From Parabacteroides sp. (GTDB lineage Bacteria; Bacteroidota; Bacteroidia; Bacteroidales; Tannerellaceae): a stretch of 64,000 nucleotides of DNA. The notes under the pieces are model-generated. The model saw only the letters and a program-made list of their open reading frames with translations, did not search any database and was not told the origin of the DNA. Of this stretch, positions 10,353 to 22,136 are shown piece by piece. A program made the position numbers and the translations under genes. How positions within the stretch are numbered: position 1 is the stretch's first letter; each line of letters starts with the position of its first letter. The stretch covers positions 1-64,000 of the forward strand of contig JAQVCX010000005.1 of the NCBI GenBank assembly GCA_028689545.1, given 5' to 3'.

Positions 10353-12587
10353 ATGAAATCATTATTCTACTATTTATGCGCGCTTCTATTCATGATGACC
10401 TCATGTATGGAAAGAGATCTTTATCAAGATCCGACGATTGACCCTGGTACAGACCCGACAGTCCCAACGCAAGAGGACTTCACCGGTCAAACTAAAGAAG
10501 ATGCCACTCTTACCGTTACAGCCATTGACGGCAACGGAGACTATGTGGCCGGTACGAAATTCTATTTCTACGCTGAGAATCCTTACGATGAGGATGGAAA
10601 CTGGACAGAGCCATCTTTGTTATTCTACGGAGTGACTGGAGCGAATGGAGTATTAGAGGCTTCGTTCACCTTGCCAAACGGATTAAAGACCGTGTATGTA
10701 CAAGGCTATGGCTTCTTGCAAACGTATGACGTGGAGACAGGCGATAAGAGCTTGCTCTTCCAATCCCCTAAGTTTGAATACCTGCCAACGACAAAGTCGA
10801 TGCTTAGGAGCGATGAGGAAGATTACCCGTCTATCCCCGTACACCCTCAGCCCACGGCTGGTGAGTTTCAGAATGTATATACATTTTATGATGGAGCACG
10901 AGGCATCTATGAAGGAGCACCGGCTTATACCTATAAAGGCCATGTAGGAATCGAAGAAGACACATTGTCTACTCCAAAAGAGGGTGTTTCTTTATCGACG
11001 ACAGGCGCGCCCCTAATAGGTTATGGGAATGGTCTTGTTACTCAAAATGAGAGGGGAAGCGAGCTCAAAAGCAAAGCGGAATTACGATTCCCCGAAAAAG
11101 GCCTGGGATTTAAAACAGAGAACAAGCATTTACTAGAAGCTAGCCATAATACAGATTTAGTAGTTACCGACGCGAACGGTGCCGAGGTATGGGCCACTTA
11201 TCTAGGTGATGGGGGCTTCTGTGTAAATAATTCAGGCATAAGCTACAACATGCTGTGTTATTACCATTATACCGAAGGAGAGACACTGGATGCTAAAAAG
11301 ATCCGGAAAACGGTTTTATTCCCGAATACAGACCCGAACTCCACGCCATGTGGAACACAAGTACAACTGCTCTACTGGAATGGCAGTAAATATGTAAAGA
11401 CATTCCCTAAAGGGACGAAGATCGGTTGGTGCTATATCCAAAATGGATTTGGAAAACGAGGAAACGCAGCGGATAGCCCCAATCGTTTCAGCGAGCCCCG
11501 AATCTCAGGCATAAAATACTATCGCTTCTCCACCGCCTCATTGAACGGAGCTAGCCGAAAGGCCAATGGCCTCTCCTCATCCCCCACATATAATCAAGCG
11601 GTCGCTTTCTGGAACGAGGAAACGAAATGTACATTTGTCGGAATAGAGAACCGTTGGGTCTTGACCGAGAAAGACGGGAAACAAGATAATGATTTCAATG
11701 ACGTATTGATAGCGGTTACATCCAACCCGGTTATCAAGCCTGGCAGTGATATCAGCGGAGAATTACCGAGTGACGAAGAAGACAACAAGGAAATCAAGAG
11801 CGAACAATTAGGCACATTAGCTTTCGAGGATATGCATCCTCAAAAGGGAGACTACGACCATAATGACGTGGTTATAGACTACACCTATAGGATCGTGAAA
11901 GATCAAAGCGCACAAGTAACAGCTGTAGAGGCGGAATTTATCCCGAGAGCAGCTGGAGGAATGCGTAAGTCCGGTTTCGGTATTGAATTTCCGCAAATCG
12001 ATCTGTCTAACGCTAAAGGCGACCTTGAATCGGGTTGTACTACGCCGGTCGTAATCGTGTACGATGATGTACATGGCTGTTTTGGAGAAGGTTTATCCGG
12101 CCTTATCAATACGTATACGAAATTAGCTCACTATGAGTCGCCTGCCGCGACGACAGTCCGAGTAGAATTAAACTCACCTTTATCAGTAGATGAGTCAAAT
12201 AAATTCACCGTATTGAAATTCAATCCGTTTATATTTGTAGATCAGAGAGGAAACGAGACACACCTTATTGATTACAAGCCGACCAGCAAGAACACGAAAC
12301 AATTCGGCGTACAAGACGACAAGTCTGATGGCGTAAAGACATTCTATCGTTCAAACGATGGATTCGCTTGGGTTTTAGATATAACGAGAATCTCCACCGA
12401 CGAATCTTCTTGGACATATCCTGCCGAAGGAACCAGTGTCGTAGACGCATATCCGGGATACAGCGATTGGGCCAAAGACAACCATTTCAATACAAATATC
12501 TGGTTTACCCAAGATAAAGGCAACGCGGAATTATTATACATCCCTGCCGTAAAGGAGCCAGAGGATAATAAAGAAGAAGGCAAATAA
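10353..12587 (+). CDS. LruC domain-containing lipoprotein
   Basis: Lipobox MMTSCMER; NDFNDVLIAV and LAFEDMHPQKGDYDHNDVVIDY repeats typical of LruC/DUF4842. Confidence 0.85.
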   Translation: MKSLFYYLCALLFMMTSCMERDLYQDPTIDPGTDPTVPTQEDFTGQTKEDATLTVTAIDGNGDYVAGTKFYFYAENPYDEDGNWTEPSLLFYGVTGANGVLEASFTLPNGLKTVYVQGYGFLQTYDVETGDKSLLFQSPKFEYLPTTKSMLRSDEEDYPSIPVHPQPTAGEFQNVYTFYDGARGIYEGAPAYTYKGHVGIEEDTLSTPKEGVSLSTTGAPLIGYGNGLVTQNERGSELKSKAELRFPEKGLGFKTENKHLLEASHNTDLVVTDANGAEVWATYLGDGGFCVNNSGISYNMLCYYHYTEGETLDAKKIRKTVLFPNTDPNSTPCGTQVQLLYWNGSKYVKTFPKGTKIGWCYIQNGFGKRGNAADSPNRFSEPRISGIKYYRFSTASLNGASRKANGLSSSPTYNQAVAFWNEETKCTFVGIENRWVLTEKDGKQDNDFNDVLIAVTSNPVIKPGSDISGELPSDEEDNKEIKSEQLGTLAFEDMHPQKGDYDHNDVVIDYTYRIVKDQSAQVTAVEAEFIPRAAGGMRKSGFGIEFPQIDLSNAKGDLESGCTTPVVIVYDDVHGCFGEGLSGLINTYTKLAHYESPAATTVRVELNSPLSVDESNKFTVLKFNPFIFVDQRGNETHLIDYKPTSKNTKQFGVQDDKSDGVKTFYRSNDGFAWVLDITRISTDESSWTYPAEGTSVVDAYPGYSDWAKDNHFNTNIWFTQDKGNAELLYIPAVKEPEDNKEEGK

Positions 12588-12610
12588 GCATTCTTACTTA
12601 CAAGATTAAG

Positions 12611-12642
12611 AAAGGCCGAGATTTAGCAAAATCCCGGCCTTT
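12611..12642. terminator. bidirectional terminator hairpin
   Basis: AAAGGCCGaGATTT AGCA AAATCcCGGCCTTT between convergent genes. Confidence 0.85.
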
Positions 12643-12663
12643 CCTTTTTATATAGATAATAAA

Positions 12664-14460
12664 TCATCTACCTTGACGCTTACGCTCTGTCTCGTCCAAG
12701 ATGATCTTACGCATACGCATGTTGTTCGGGGTTACTTCCACATACTCATCGCCCTTGATATACTCAAGCGCGTCCTCTAGACTGAATACGATAGGAGGAG
12801 CCAAAGATACCTTGTCGTCTGAACCGGAGGCACGCATATTCGTCAGCTTCTTGGATTTGGTTACATTTACCACCAAGTCATTGTCTTTGGTATGCTCACC
12901 AACCACCTGTCCGGCATAAACCTCCTCACCCGGAGCGATAAAGAAACGTCCGCGGGATTGCAAGTTATTCAAGGCATAGGCGAATGAGGCACCCGTCTCC
13001 ATCGCGATAATCGAACCGTTTATACGACGTTCGATATCCCCCTTCCACGGTTGATATTCCAAGAAGCGGTGTGCCATGATCGCTTCACCGGCAGATGCCG
13101 TCAATATGGCGTTGTTCAAACCGATAATACCACGGGAAGGAATCGTGAACTCCAAGTGCATACGACCATTCTTGCTTTCCATCATGGTCATCTCGCCCTT
13201 ACGCTTCGTTACCATATCGATAATACGGCTAGAGCATTCCTCCGGAAGATTAACCGTCAATTGCTCTACCGGCTCGCACTTCTCACCATCGATATCCTTG
13301 ATGATAACCTGCGGCTGGCCTACCTGCAACTCGTAACCCTCGCGACGCATCGTCTCGATCAATACGGACAAGTGAAGCACGCCACGGCCATATACCAACC
13401 AAGAATCAGCGGAACCGGTAGGAACCACACGCAACGCCAAGTTCTTATCCAACTCTTTCATCAAACGATCATGTATATGGCGGGAAGTAACAAACTTACC
13501 ATCCTTACCAAAGAACGGAGAATTGTTGATCGTGAAAAGCATAGACATCGTAGGCTCGTCGATATCGATCGTTGGCAACGGCTCCGGGTTGTTCACGTCG
13601 GTGATAGTCTCACCGATCTCGAAACCATCGATACCGATAATAGCGCAAATATCCCCAGACTGCACGGAATCCACTTTCGTACGTCCCAAGCCCTCGAACA
13701 CGTCCACTTCCTTGATCCTTGATTTCACCATGCTACCGTCACGCTTACAAAGCATGACATCTTGACCCTCTTTCAACTCGCCACGGTGTACGCGCCCTAC
13801 GGCGATACGGCCTACATACTTAGAATAATCCAAAGAAGTAATCAACATCTGCGGAGTACCTTCCAACATCGTCGGTTCGGGGATATACTTGATAATCGCG
13901 TCGAGCACAGCCGTGATATCCTCTTTCGGCTCTTTCCAATTCTCGGACATCCAGCCCTGCTTGGCAGAACCGTAGATAGTAGGGAAGTCGAGCTGCTCCT
14001 CGGTAGCGTCCAGACTAAACATCAAGTCGAATACCATTTCCTGCACTTCCGACGGGCGGCAATTCGGCTTATCCACCTTATTAATAACCACGATCGGCTT
14101 CAAACCGAGTTGAATCGCTTTTTGCAAAACAAAACGAGTCTGCGGCATAGGTCCCTCAAAGGCATCTACCAATAGCAAACAACCATCCGCCATGTTCAAG
14201 ACACGTTCCACCTCACCACCAAAGTCGGCGTGACCCGGAGTGTCAATAATATTGATCTTATATCCCTTATAGTTGATAGACACGTTCTTGGAAAGAATCG
14301 TAATACCTCGTTCCCGTTCCAGATCATTGTTATCCATGAACTGATCCGGTTCTGCCTGTCCTTCACGGAAAAGCTTACCGGCTAATAACATCTTATCCAC
14401 GAGCGTCGTTTTGCCGTGGTCTACGTGTGCGATAATCGCAATGTTTCTGATCTTTTGCAT
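12664..14460 (-). CDS. typA: ribosome-associated translational GTPase TypA/BipA
   Basis: [42 protein letters not shown]. Confidence 0.97.
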   Translation of the reverse strand: MQKIRNIAIIAHVDHGKTTLVDKMLLAGKLFREGQAEPDQFMDNNDLERERGITILSKNVSINYKGYKINIIDTPGHADFGGEVERVLNMADGCLLLVDAFEGPMPQTRFVLQKAIQLGLKPIVVINKVDKPNCRPSEVQEMVFDLMFSLDATEEQLDFPTIYGSAKQGWMSENWKEPKEDITAVLDAIIKYIPEPTMLEGTPQMLITSLDYSKYVGRIAVGRVHRGELKEGQDVMLCKRDGSMVKSRIKEVDVFEGLGRTKVDSVQSGDICAIIGIDGFEIGETITDVNNPEPLPTIDIDEPTMSMLFTINNSPFFGKDGKFVTSRHIHDRLMKELDKNLALRVVPTGSADSWLVYGRGVLHLSVLIETMRREGYELQVGQPQVIIKDIDGEKCEPVEQLTVNLPEECSSRIIDMVTKRKGEMTMMESKNGRMHLEFTIPSRGIIGLNNAILTASAGEAIMAHRFLEYQPWKGDIERRINGSIIAMETGASFAYALNNLQSRGRFFIAPGEEVYAGQVVGEHTKDNDLVVNVTKSKKLTNMRASGSDDKVSLAPPIVFSLEDALEYIKGDEYVEVTPNNMRMRKIILDETERKRQGR

Positions 14461-14575
14461 TGAAGACTAATTTATTGACTGCAAAAATACGACATTTTAT
14501 CGATATATATATGACATTGATGCTTTAAAACACAAAAAACATAATAGAATCTATTGTAAATCAAAAAGGAATGTC

Positions 14576-14583
14576 TAACTTTG
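14576..14583 (+). promoter_or_regulatory. -7 promoter element TAACTTTG
   Basis: TAnnTTTG match upstream of rpsO. Confidence 0.5.
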
Positions 14584-14630
14584 CGCCCACTTAGATAACA
14601 TAGTATTAATTTATTAAAGTAAAAAGAATC

Positions 14631-14900
14631 ATGTATTTAGATTCAGCAAAGAAACAAGAATTATTCGAAAAGTACGGTAAATCAGCTACTAACACAGGTG
14701 CGGCTGAAAGCCAGATCGCTTTGTTCTCATTCCGTATCTCTCACTTGACAGAGCACTTGAAAGCGAATCACAAAGATTTCGCGACAGAAAGATCATTAAA
14801 GATGTTGGTAGGTAAACGTCGTCGTTTATTGGACTATCTGATCAAGACAGATATCAACCGATATCGTTCTATCATTAAAGAACTAGGCATCAGAAAGTAA
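14631..14900 (+). CDS. rpsO: 30S ribosomal protein S15
   Basis: 89 aa; TGAAESQIALFSFRISHLTEHLK ... LVGKRRRLLDYL. Confidence 0.97.
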   Translation: MYLDSAKKQELFEKYGKSATNTGAAESQIALFSFRISHLTEHLKANHKDFATERSLKMLVGKRRRLLDYLIKTDINRYRSIIKELGIRK

Positions 14901-14923
14901 GAAAAAGCTTACTCGAAAATATT

Positions 14924-14958
14924 AAAAAGGGCAATCCTAAACGGGAATTGCCCTTTTT
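14924..14958 (+). terminator. rho-independent terminator
   Basis: AAAAAGGGCAATcctaaacgggAATTGCCCTTTTT. Confidence 0.9.
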
Positions 14959-15059
14959 ATTTGCCTTAATCCTAGATATAATAAAATATTAATGTAAATT
15001 TGCGCCGTTTAGTATCAATTTATCAAACATTACAGGACTATACATAACAAATCATACAC

Positions 15060-15641
15060 ATGGGAAACAACAAAATTATAGGTGCGAAAATTAAAAATAT
15101 CCGGGAATCGAAACAACTCTCTATAGAGGAGGTAGCCGAACGCTCCGGGTTAGGTATCGAACAGATCGAGCGTATCGAGGGTAACCTGGATTTTCCCTCT
15201 TTGGCTCCTCTTATCAAAATAGCACGGGTATTAGGGGTACGTTTGGGCACCTTCTTGGACGATCAAGCGGAGTTAGGCCCAGTCGTATGCCGCAAAAAAG
15301 ATAGCGAGGCCGATGGTATCGGGTTCACGAACAACGCCACACAAGGACACAAGCATATGGATTACCATTCGCTCTCACAAGATAAGTCCGGCCGCCATAT
15401 GGAACCCTTCTTGATTGAGATCGCTCCCTCCGAGGATGGAGAGGATTTCATCCTGTCCACGCATGAAGGAGAGGAATTTATCTATGTATTGAGTGGTGTC
15501 GTAGAGATCAATTACGGGAAAAACACCTATATCCTAGAGGAAGGCGATAGTATCTATTATGATTCTATCGTGGCGCATCATGTACATGCGGCAGCCGACA
15601 ACAAGGCCCGGATCTTAGGAGTTATCTATACACCTTATTAA
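15060..15641 (+). CDS. XRE-family transcriptional regulator with C-terminal cupin domain
   Basis: N-terminal HTH (IEEVAERSGLGIEQIERIE), C-terminal cupin (EGEEFIYVLSGVVEINYG). Confidence 0.9.
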   Translation: MGNNKIIGAKIKNIRESKQLSIEEVAERSGLGIEQIERIEGNLDFPSLAPLIKIARVLGVRLGTFLDDQAELGPVVCRKKDSEADGIGFTNNATQGHKHMDYHSLSQDKSGRHMEPFLIEIAPSEDGEDFILSTHEGEEFIYVLSGVVEINYGKNTYILEEGDSIYYDSIVAHHVHAAADNKARILGVIYTPY

Positions 15642-15653
15642 ATCCGGCGTTTT

Positions 15654-17303
15654 ATGGAATTATATAACAGAACCCTTGGCCAATGGCTGGAACATTGGGC
15701 CGAGACTACACCGGATAAGGAGTATATCGTTTATTCGGACCGTGACTTACGTTTCACTTGGAGTGAATTTAACAAACGTGTGGACGACATGGCGAAAGGT
15801 ATGTTGGCGATCGGTATTACCCATGGCACGCATGTCGGCGTATGGGCGACAAACGTACCGGATTGGTTGACATTCCTATATGCCGGAGCGAAGATCGGCG
15901 CCGTATTGGTCACGATCAACACGAACTATAAACAAAGTGAGCTGGAATATCTGGTAGAGAACGCCGATATCCATACGATGTGTATCACGGACGGCGTGTT
16001 CGACGGGAGTTACGTGGACATGATGTATACCATGTTACCGGAATTGAAGACCTCGCAACGAGGGTATTTGAAAAGCGAGCGTTTTCCTCACTTGAAAAAT
16101 GTAGTATATATCGGACAGGAGAAATACAGGGGTATGTACAGTACGCCCGAGATGTTGCTCCTCGGACAAAATATCAGCGACGATACCTTAGAGACCGCCA
16201 AAGCGAAAGTAAATTGCCACGACGTGGTTAATATGCAATATACGTCCGGCACGACCGGCTTCCCGAAAGGGGTCATGCTGACTCACTACAACATCGCCAA
16301 TAATGGTTTCTTGACGGGTGAACATATGAAATTCAACGCCGATGATAAGCTTTGCTGCTGCGTACCCCTCTTCCATTGCTTCGGCGTGGTATTGGCTTCC
16401 ATGAACGTATTGACGCATGGATGTACGCAGGTGATGGTCGAGAAATTCGATCCGCTATTGGTATTAGCTTCTATACATAAAGAGCGTTGCACGGCCGTAT
16501 ATGGTGTACCTACCATGTTTATTGCCGAGCTAAACCACCCGATGTTCGAGATGTTCGACCTCACGTCGTTACGTACCGGTATCATGGCAGGTTCGCTTTG
16601 CCCGGTAGAGTTGATGAAAACCGTGGATGAGAAGATGCATATGCGTGTAACCAGCGTGTATGGATTGACAGAGACCTCACCGGGCATGACCCACTCCCGT
16701 ATAGAGGACCCGGAGGAGGTCCGGTACTTGACCGTAGGCCATGAGTTCGAGTTTACCGAGGTACGGGTTATCGATCCGGAGACCGGCGAGGAATGTCCCG
16801 TTGGCATACAGGGTGAGATGTGTAACCGCGGTTATAATAATATGAAAGGTTACTATAAAAACGAATCCGCTACCAATGAGGCGATCGACAAGAGTGGCTT
16901 CCTGCATTCCGGCGACTTGGGCGTTCGTGACGAGAATGGTAACTACCGTATCACCGGCCGTATCAAGGATATGATCATCCGTGGGGGCGAGAATATCTAT
17001 CCCCGCGAGCTGGAGGAATTCCTTTATCATTTCCCTGGCGTGAAAGACGTGCAAGTGGCCGCTGTCCCTTCCAAGAAATATGGCGAGGAAGTGGGCGCCT
17101 TCATCATCCTGCACGAAGGCGTAACGGCCAGCGAGGTAGAGGTGAAAGATTTCTGCCGCGGAAAGATCGCCCGCCATAAGATCCCGAAATACATCTTCTT
17201 CGTGGATACGTTCCCGATGACCGGAAGCGGCAAGATACAGAAATTCAAGCTAAAAGACCTCGGACTGAAACTATTGCAGGAGCAAGGCATCACGCCGGTC
17301 TGA
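15654..17303 (+). CDS. AMP-binding acyl-CoA synthetase
   Basis: [47 protein letters not shown]-type motifs. Confidence 0.93.
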   Translation: MELYNRTLGQWLEHWAETTPDKEYIVYSDRDLRFTWSEFNKRVDDMAKGMLAIGITHGTHVGVWATNVPDWLTFLYAGAKIGAVLVTINTNYKQSELEYLVENADIHTMCITDGVFDGSYVDMMYTMLPELKTSQRGYLKSERFPHLKNVVYIGQEKYRGMYSTPEMLLLGQNISDDTLETAKAKVNCHDVVNMQYTSGTTGFPKGVMLTHYNIANNGFLTGEHMKFNADDKLCCCVPLFHCFGVVLASMNVLTHGCTQVMVEKFDPLLVLASIHKERCTAVYGVPTMFIAELNHPMFEMFDLTSLRTGIMAGSLCPVELMKTVDEKMHMRVTSVYGLTETSPGMTHSRIEDPEEVRYLTVGHEFEFTEVRVIDPETGEECPVGIQGEMCNRGYNNMKGYYKNESATNEAIDKSGFLHSGDLGVRDENGNYRITGRIKDMIIRGGENIYPRELEEFLYHFPGVKDVQVAAVPSKKYGEEVGAFIILHEGVTASEVEVKDFCRGKIARHKIPKYIFFVDTFPMTGSGKIQKFKLKDLGLKLLQEQGITPV

Positions 17304-17415
17304 CGATTTAGTGGATAGTAGACAGTTTCAAATCCTATTAATGGCGGTGTGTCAAATCCAACAAACCGGACGCAGACGACACACCGCTTTTTTCTTACAC
17401 CTTGAGTGACGCCAG

Positions 17416-17438
17416 CAATTTGTCTTTTTGACAAATTG
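17416..17438. other. perfect 9-bp-stem hairpin
   Basis: CAATTTGTC TTTTT GACAAATTG. Confidence 0.7.
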
Positions 17439-17594
17439 TAAACTGAACCTCCAGAGAATCGTTTTTCCCGGGCCAACGTGCGACTCATCGCCAAATTCGC
17501 AAGAAAAAATCAGCATTCCATTCATTGATAACACGATACCGAAAAACGGCCTTTCATTCTAGCGAAAATAATTCATCCTAATTCATATTCACAG

Positions 17595-17800
17595 CCTTCT
17601 TTGGACGGTTTCAAGGGGTTATAGCCGGGTTATAACAGGGTTCTAATGCCCATTCGCGACTACTTACGATCCAGTCCGCGACTACTTACGATGCCCAACG
17701 GCACTATCAGCGTTACCCGACGGCACCATATGTGTAGGCTTTCGCCGCCTTATGTGCATGAAAACAGGGATATTCTCACCCAAAAGAGCGTTTTATCGCC
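17595..17800. repeat. mosaic of 22-bp modules in which 11-bp half-modules recur at 11- or 22-bp spacing
   Basis: GGGTTATAGCC/GGGTTATAACA/GGGTTCTAATG (period 11); CGCGACTA x2, CTTACGAT x2, CGGCACYA x2, TATGTG x2, each pair 22 bp apart. Confidence 0.8.
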
Positions 17801-18060
17801 CCTCTCCTCTCCTGGTTTGACCAATCCGAAGAAAAGTACTATCACGATTAGCCCCTGAAAAGAGACAAAAAGAAAGACTGAAGGCGATTTCGATATCATA
17901 TCAATAATGGGGTTTGCCCATTAAAGCGATCTATAATGAACGATACGGAAAATGCTTCCCCGTCACCGTAGGCTGACAGATGGGAAATTCACAGATAGAG
18001 GACATCAAATATCACAGGTTTTCCGTACCTTCGCGTCTCAACCATTTATAGTATTAATTT

Positions 18061-19479
18061 ATGTCACAATTATTTCCAACTAATCTGCCTTATAAAGTAG
18101 CAGATATGAGTTTGGCCGAATTTGGTCGCAAAGAGATCGAGATCGCCGAACACGAAATGCCGGGATTAATGGCGCTACGCCAGAAATACGCCGATCAGAA
18201 ACCGTTGAAAGGCGCACGTATCACCGGCTCACTGCATATGACCATACAGACCGCGGTGTTAATCGAAACATTAGTTGCGTTGGGAGCGGACGTTCGCTGG
18301 GCTAGCTGTAACATCTTCTCCACACAGGACCATGCGGCGGCGGCTATCGCGGCTGATGGCGTGCCGGTATTCGCCTGGAAAGGCGAGACGCTGGAAGAGT
18401 ATTGGTGGTGTACGGACATGGCGCTTCGTTTCCCGGAAGGTAAAGGACCTCACATGATTGTTGACGATGGAGGTGACGCTTCCTTATTGATTCATATGGG
18501 CTATCGTGCGGAGAACGACGCGGAGACCATCAACCGTAAAGGCGGGAATCATGAGGAACAGGTAATCCTAGATACATTAAATCGCATCCTTCAAGAGGAT
18601 AACAGTCGTTGGCACCGTACGGTAGCCGAGATGAAAGGTGTATCGGAGGAAACGACAACCGGCGTTCACCGTCTGTATCAGATGATGGAAAAAGGTGAGT
18701 TATTAGTCCCGGCTATCAACGTGAACGATTCCGTGACGAAATCCAAGTTCGATAACCTATACGGTTGCCGTGAGTCTTTGGCGGACGGTATCAAGCGGGC
18801 TACGGACGTAATGATCGCCGGCAAGGTGGTAGTAGTCGCCGGATATGGCGACGTGGGTAAAGGTTGCTCTCACTCCATGCGCTCTTACGGGGCTCGTGTA
18901 CTCGTGACCGAGATCGATCCGATCTGCGCCCTACAAGCCGCTATGGAAGGCTTCGAGGTTACGACCATGGAAGAGGCCGTGAAAGAGGGTAACATCTTCG
19001 TTACGACCACCGGAAACTGCGATATCATCACGATCGAGCATATGACACAGATGAAAGATCAATCGATCGTATGTAATATCGGTCACTTCGACAACGAGAT
19101 CCAAGTGGACAAGCTTGTCAACTATCCGAATATCAAGCACACGAATATCAAGCCGCAGGTAGACAAATATACGTTCCCGGGCGGAAACTCTATCTTCTTG
19201 CTGGCGGAAGGTCGCTTAGTAAATCTGGGTTGCGCCACGGGACACCCGTCATTCGTAATGAGCAACTCATTTACGAACCAAGTTCTCGCCCAGATGGATT
19301 TATGGCAAATGGCCTATGAGGTAGGCGTATATCGTTTGCCGAAACGTTTGGATGAGGAAGTTGCCCGTCTGCACTTGGAACGCATCGGCGTAAAACTATC
19401 CACATTATCACAAAAGCAAGCTGATTATATCGGCGTGCCGGTGGAAGGACCGTACAAGGCTGATCATTACAGATACTAA
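18061..19479 (+). CDS. ahcY: adenosylhomocysteinase
   Basis: [37 protein letters not shown]-terminal DHYRY. Confidence 0.97.
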   Translation: MSQLFPTNLPYKVADMSLAEFGRKEIEIAEHEMPGLMALRQKYADQKPLKGARITGSLHMTIQTAVLIETLVALGADVRWASCNIFSTQDHAAAAIAADGVPVFAWKGETLEEYWWCTDMALRFPEGKGPHMIVDDGGDASLLIHMGYRAENDAETINRKGGNHEEQVILDTLNRILQEDNSRWHRTVAEMKGVSEETTTGVHRLYQMMEKGELLVPAINVNDSVTKSKFDNLYGCRESLADGIKRATDVMIAGKVVVVAGYGDVGKGCSHSMRSYGARVLVTEIDPICALQAAMEGFEVTTMEEAVKEGNIFVTTTGNCDIITIEHMTQMKDQSIVCNIGHFDNEIQVDKLVNYPNIKHTNIKPQVDKYTFPGGNSIFLLAEGRLVNLGCATGHPSFVMSNSFTNQVLAQMDLWQMAYEVGVYRLPKRLDEEVARLHLERIGVKLSTLSQKQADYIGVPVEGPYKADHYRY

Positions 19480-19483
19480 TCTT

Positions 19484-19548
19484 ATTTATGATTTATGATT
19501 TTACACATAGTGTCTTCCATAAATCATAAATCATAAATCTTAAATCAT
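19484..19548. repeat. AT-rich inverted repeat (TTTATGATTTATGATTTT ... AAATCATAAATCATAAATC)
   Basis: Arms read directly from the sequence; similar word at 54398-54423. Confidence 0.75.
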
Positions 19549-19570
19549 ATGATTACCCTTTTGTAAGGAT

Positions 19571-19592
19571 GAGACGGGGCACGCCCCGTCTC
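19571..19592. repeat. GC-rich palindrome GAGACGGGGCACGCCCCGTCTC
   Basis: GAGACGGGG CACG CCCCGTCTC; REP-like extragenic element between convergent genes. Confidence 0.8.
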
Positions 19593-19608
19593 TACAACCG
19601 GCTTCAAT

Positions 19609-22101
19609 TTATATCTCCTTTTCCTTCTTTGCTCTCCAAACGGAATATCCCACCGCACCAATCAATAACAACAGGATAATCAACGAACTGAAAGAAGTAA
19701 TATAAGCCGCCGTAATATAACCTTGCGGCCTAAACTCAAATACGATCTGATGCTCACCCTCCGGAACCAGCATCGCACGTAATATCCAATCCGCCCGGAA
19801 ATGAGGAGCGGGCTTGCCATCAATCGTTGCCTCCCATCCCGGTTGATAATAGATCTCCGAGAATACCGTTAATTGCTCAGAATTAGCCTTCGTCGTATAA
19901 ACCAACTTATTGGGACGATAACTATCCAGCGTTATCGTAGCGGTAGAGTCTAGCTGAGGGGTGAATCCCTTTACCTCATCAGCGAAACGTTTATCGACAA
20001 CCGCCGTCGTTAACGGATTGATCGTATTCAACGCTGCTATTTCCGCATCCGCATTCTCCACGACCTCCACTTTGTCCACAAACCAAGCGTTGCCGAAAGC
20101 AAACGGATTCCTCAAAGGCGGCTGCTCCGGATTATAGATAATATAACGTGTATTGAGCATATTCAAGGACGGGCAAGCAGCGAACGCCCCCATCAAATCC
20201 TCTGCGGTCTGCGCTTTCTGGAAAGCCCCGATAACCGAGTTAAGCTCCCCTTGCAGACGGTGATCGATCAGTTCTTGGTACCGTCTCAGCTTGGCGGCGT
20301 AATAACCACCGATGGAATGGTGATAATAAGATACACTCGTTTCTTGGAATGGATTATTCAACGTCACCACACGATAAGCAGGGTCGTTATCCTTAAAGAT
20401 CTCTTGATCCGCAACAGTTTCCTTATAAACGTCCACGGCTTTCTGACGAACGAAATCGCCATCATTCAAATAGCGTTTATCCACTGTCCATAAATCAACC
20501 AACATCAAGACTGCGACACCTATTCCCACAATCGTACCCACTTTCTTTCGATCTTTTGCCGTATAATACCAGAATAATAAAGCGGCACCCAGCAATATGA
20601 AAATCAGAGAGCGCATAGCATCTGCGGAAGCCAAAGACGCCCGATCCATCAATAAGGCATTATAGTACCAATCCGGTAATTGGTATTGAGCATCAAAAGA
20701 GGAACGGAAATCAAGTAATAGACTTGGCATCAGCCAAAGGATCAAGCACAATCCTCCCGTAATCGCTAAAGAAACAATTAACCCCCTTTTAAATAAAGCA
20801 TCCTCCACTTTTCCCGATACGATCTCTTTCAATCCCCAAATAGCGATAATAGGGAACACCATACCCGGAATAACCAATGCCATCTCTACGGTACGGAACT
20901 TATTATACATTGGCAAGTAATGGAACATAAAATCATTGAAGCTATCAAAATTACGGCCCAATGCCAAGAAAATCAAGAATACTGAACCAGCAAACAGCCA
21001 CCACTTTATCGGGTTCCGGATCACGAACAGTCCTATGATAAACAAGAAACAAACCAACACTCCAAAATAAACAGGTCCTGAAGTAAACGTTTTCTCCCCC
21101 CAATAGGTAGGAGCTTGTACTTCTTTTCCGACTTGAGCGCCCTTTGCCTTTAATTCCTTATACAACTCAGAGTCCGGTCCTAACATACCTCCAGATCCCC
21201 CGCCATAAGCATTAGGAATCAGCAATGTCAATAGCTCACCTTTACCATAGCTCCATGCAAAAGCATAATCCTTATCCAGCCCGGAAGAGATTTTCTCTCC
21301 GGAAGCCGTGGTAGTAGTCAATTCCGTAGCGCCACGGATAGAGTTCTTGCCAAGATCCCAATGAGCGTACATATTCTGGGCGTTGGGAAGGACCGCTAAT
21401 ATAACGCAACCAACCATAATCGCCGTCACTTTACCTAACTCTCCGTATGCTTTTTCTCGTAGCTTAGCGAACACGTATCCCAGATAAACAAACAAGCAAA
21501 GCAACAATAAATAATAAGTGATCTGGATATGTCCATTCGATATAGATAGGGCAACCCCTAACAAGAATACGATTCCCCCCCACAAATATTTACGTTTGAA
21601 TAGAAGCGCCATGCCCGCAAGGGTTAGCGGCATATAGGCAATGACATATGCTTTCGTTATATGTCCAGCTTCTATAATGATAATATTATAAGAAGCTAAC
21701 GCAAAAGCGATCGAGCCCGCAAGGGCCAACCACCAATTCACCCCCATCACACACATCAATATATAAAAACATATCAAGCCAGTGAATACCATGCCCGCAT
21801 TCAAATAACCGACATCTTTTAATGGTGCCTCTAATAAAGTATATCCAGGCAACTTAGGGGCAGGATTTCCATATCCTCCCGCATAGGGCATTCCTCCAAA
21901 CATGGCATCAGACCAAACGCTAAATTCACCGGGCTGGGCGGATTTTTCATATTTCTCCATCTGGCTACCTCCCATGCCAACAGCTTTCTCCATATCCCCC
22001 TGACGAATCGATTTACCCTCAAACACGGCCGGGGCAAAATAAACCACTGTCAGCACCAAGAACACGACTACAGCAGCGACATGCTTTCCCCATTTACTCA
22101 T
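19609..22101 (-). CDS. YfhO-family polytopic membrane protein
   Basis: >800 aa, many TM segments, YYQPGWEATIDGKPA C-terminal motif. Confidence 0.85.
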   Translation of the reverse strand: MSKWGKHVAAVVVFLVLTVVYFAPAVFEGKSIRQGDMEKAVGMGGSQMEKYEKSAQPGEFSVWSDAMFGGMPYAGGYGNPAPKLPGYTLLEAPLKDVGYLNAGMVFTGLICFYILMCVMGVNWWLALAGSIAFALASYNIIIIEAGHITKAYVIAYMPLTLAGMALLFKRKYLWGGIVFLLGVALSISNGHIQITYYLLLLCLFVYLGYVFAKLREKAYGELGKVTAIMVGCVILAVLPNAQNMYAHWDLGKNSIRGATELTTTTASGEKISSGLDKDYAFAWSYGKGELLTLLIPNAYGGGSGGMLGPDSELYKELKAKGAQVGKEVQAPTYWGEKTFTSGPVYFGVLVCFLFIIGLFVIRNPIKWWLFAGSVFLIFLALGRNFDSFNDFMFHYLPMYNKFRTVEMALVIPGMVFPIIAIWGLKEIVSGKVEDALFKRGLIVSLAITGGLCLILWLMPSLLLDFRSSFDAQYQLPDWYYNALLMDRASLASADAMRSLIFILLGAALLFWYYTAKDRKKVGTIVGIGVAVLMLVDLWTVDKRYLNDGDFVRQKAVDVYKETVADQEIFKDNDPAYRVVTLNNPFQETSVSYYHHSIGGYYAAKLRRYQELIDHRLQGELNSVIGAFQKAQTAEDLMGAFAACPSLNMLNTRYIIYNPEQPPLRNPFAFGNAWFVDKVEVVENADAEIAALNTINPLTTAVVDKRFADEVKGFTPQLDSTATITLDSYRPNKLVYTTKANSEQLTVFSEIYYQPGWEATIDGKPAPHFRADWILRAMLVPEGEHQIVFEFRPQGYITAAYITSFSSLIILLLLIGAVGYSVWRAKKEKEI

Positions 22102-22136
22102 TATACTCCGCATAAAACTTATCTATAATTTATTGT

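Noticed and set aside
13051-13722. 223-aa plus-strand ORF opposite typA
   Set aside because: Shadow of the conserved TypA coding sequence.
18061-19479. SAH riboswitch upstream of ahcY
   Set aside because: No recognisable SAH riboswitch motif in the short leader; only the repeat mosaic and a promoter-like TACCTTCG were seen.
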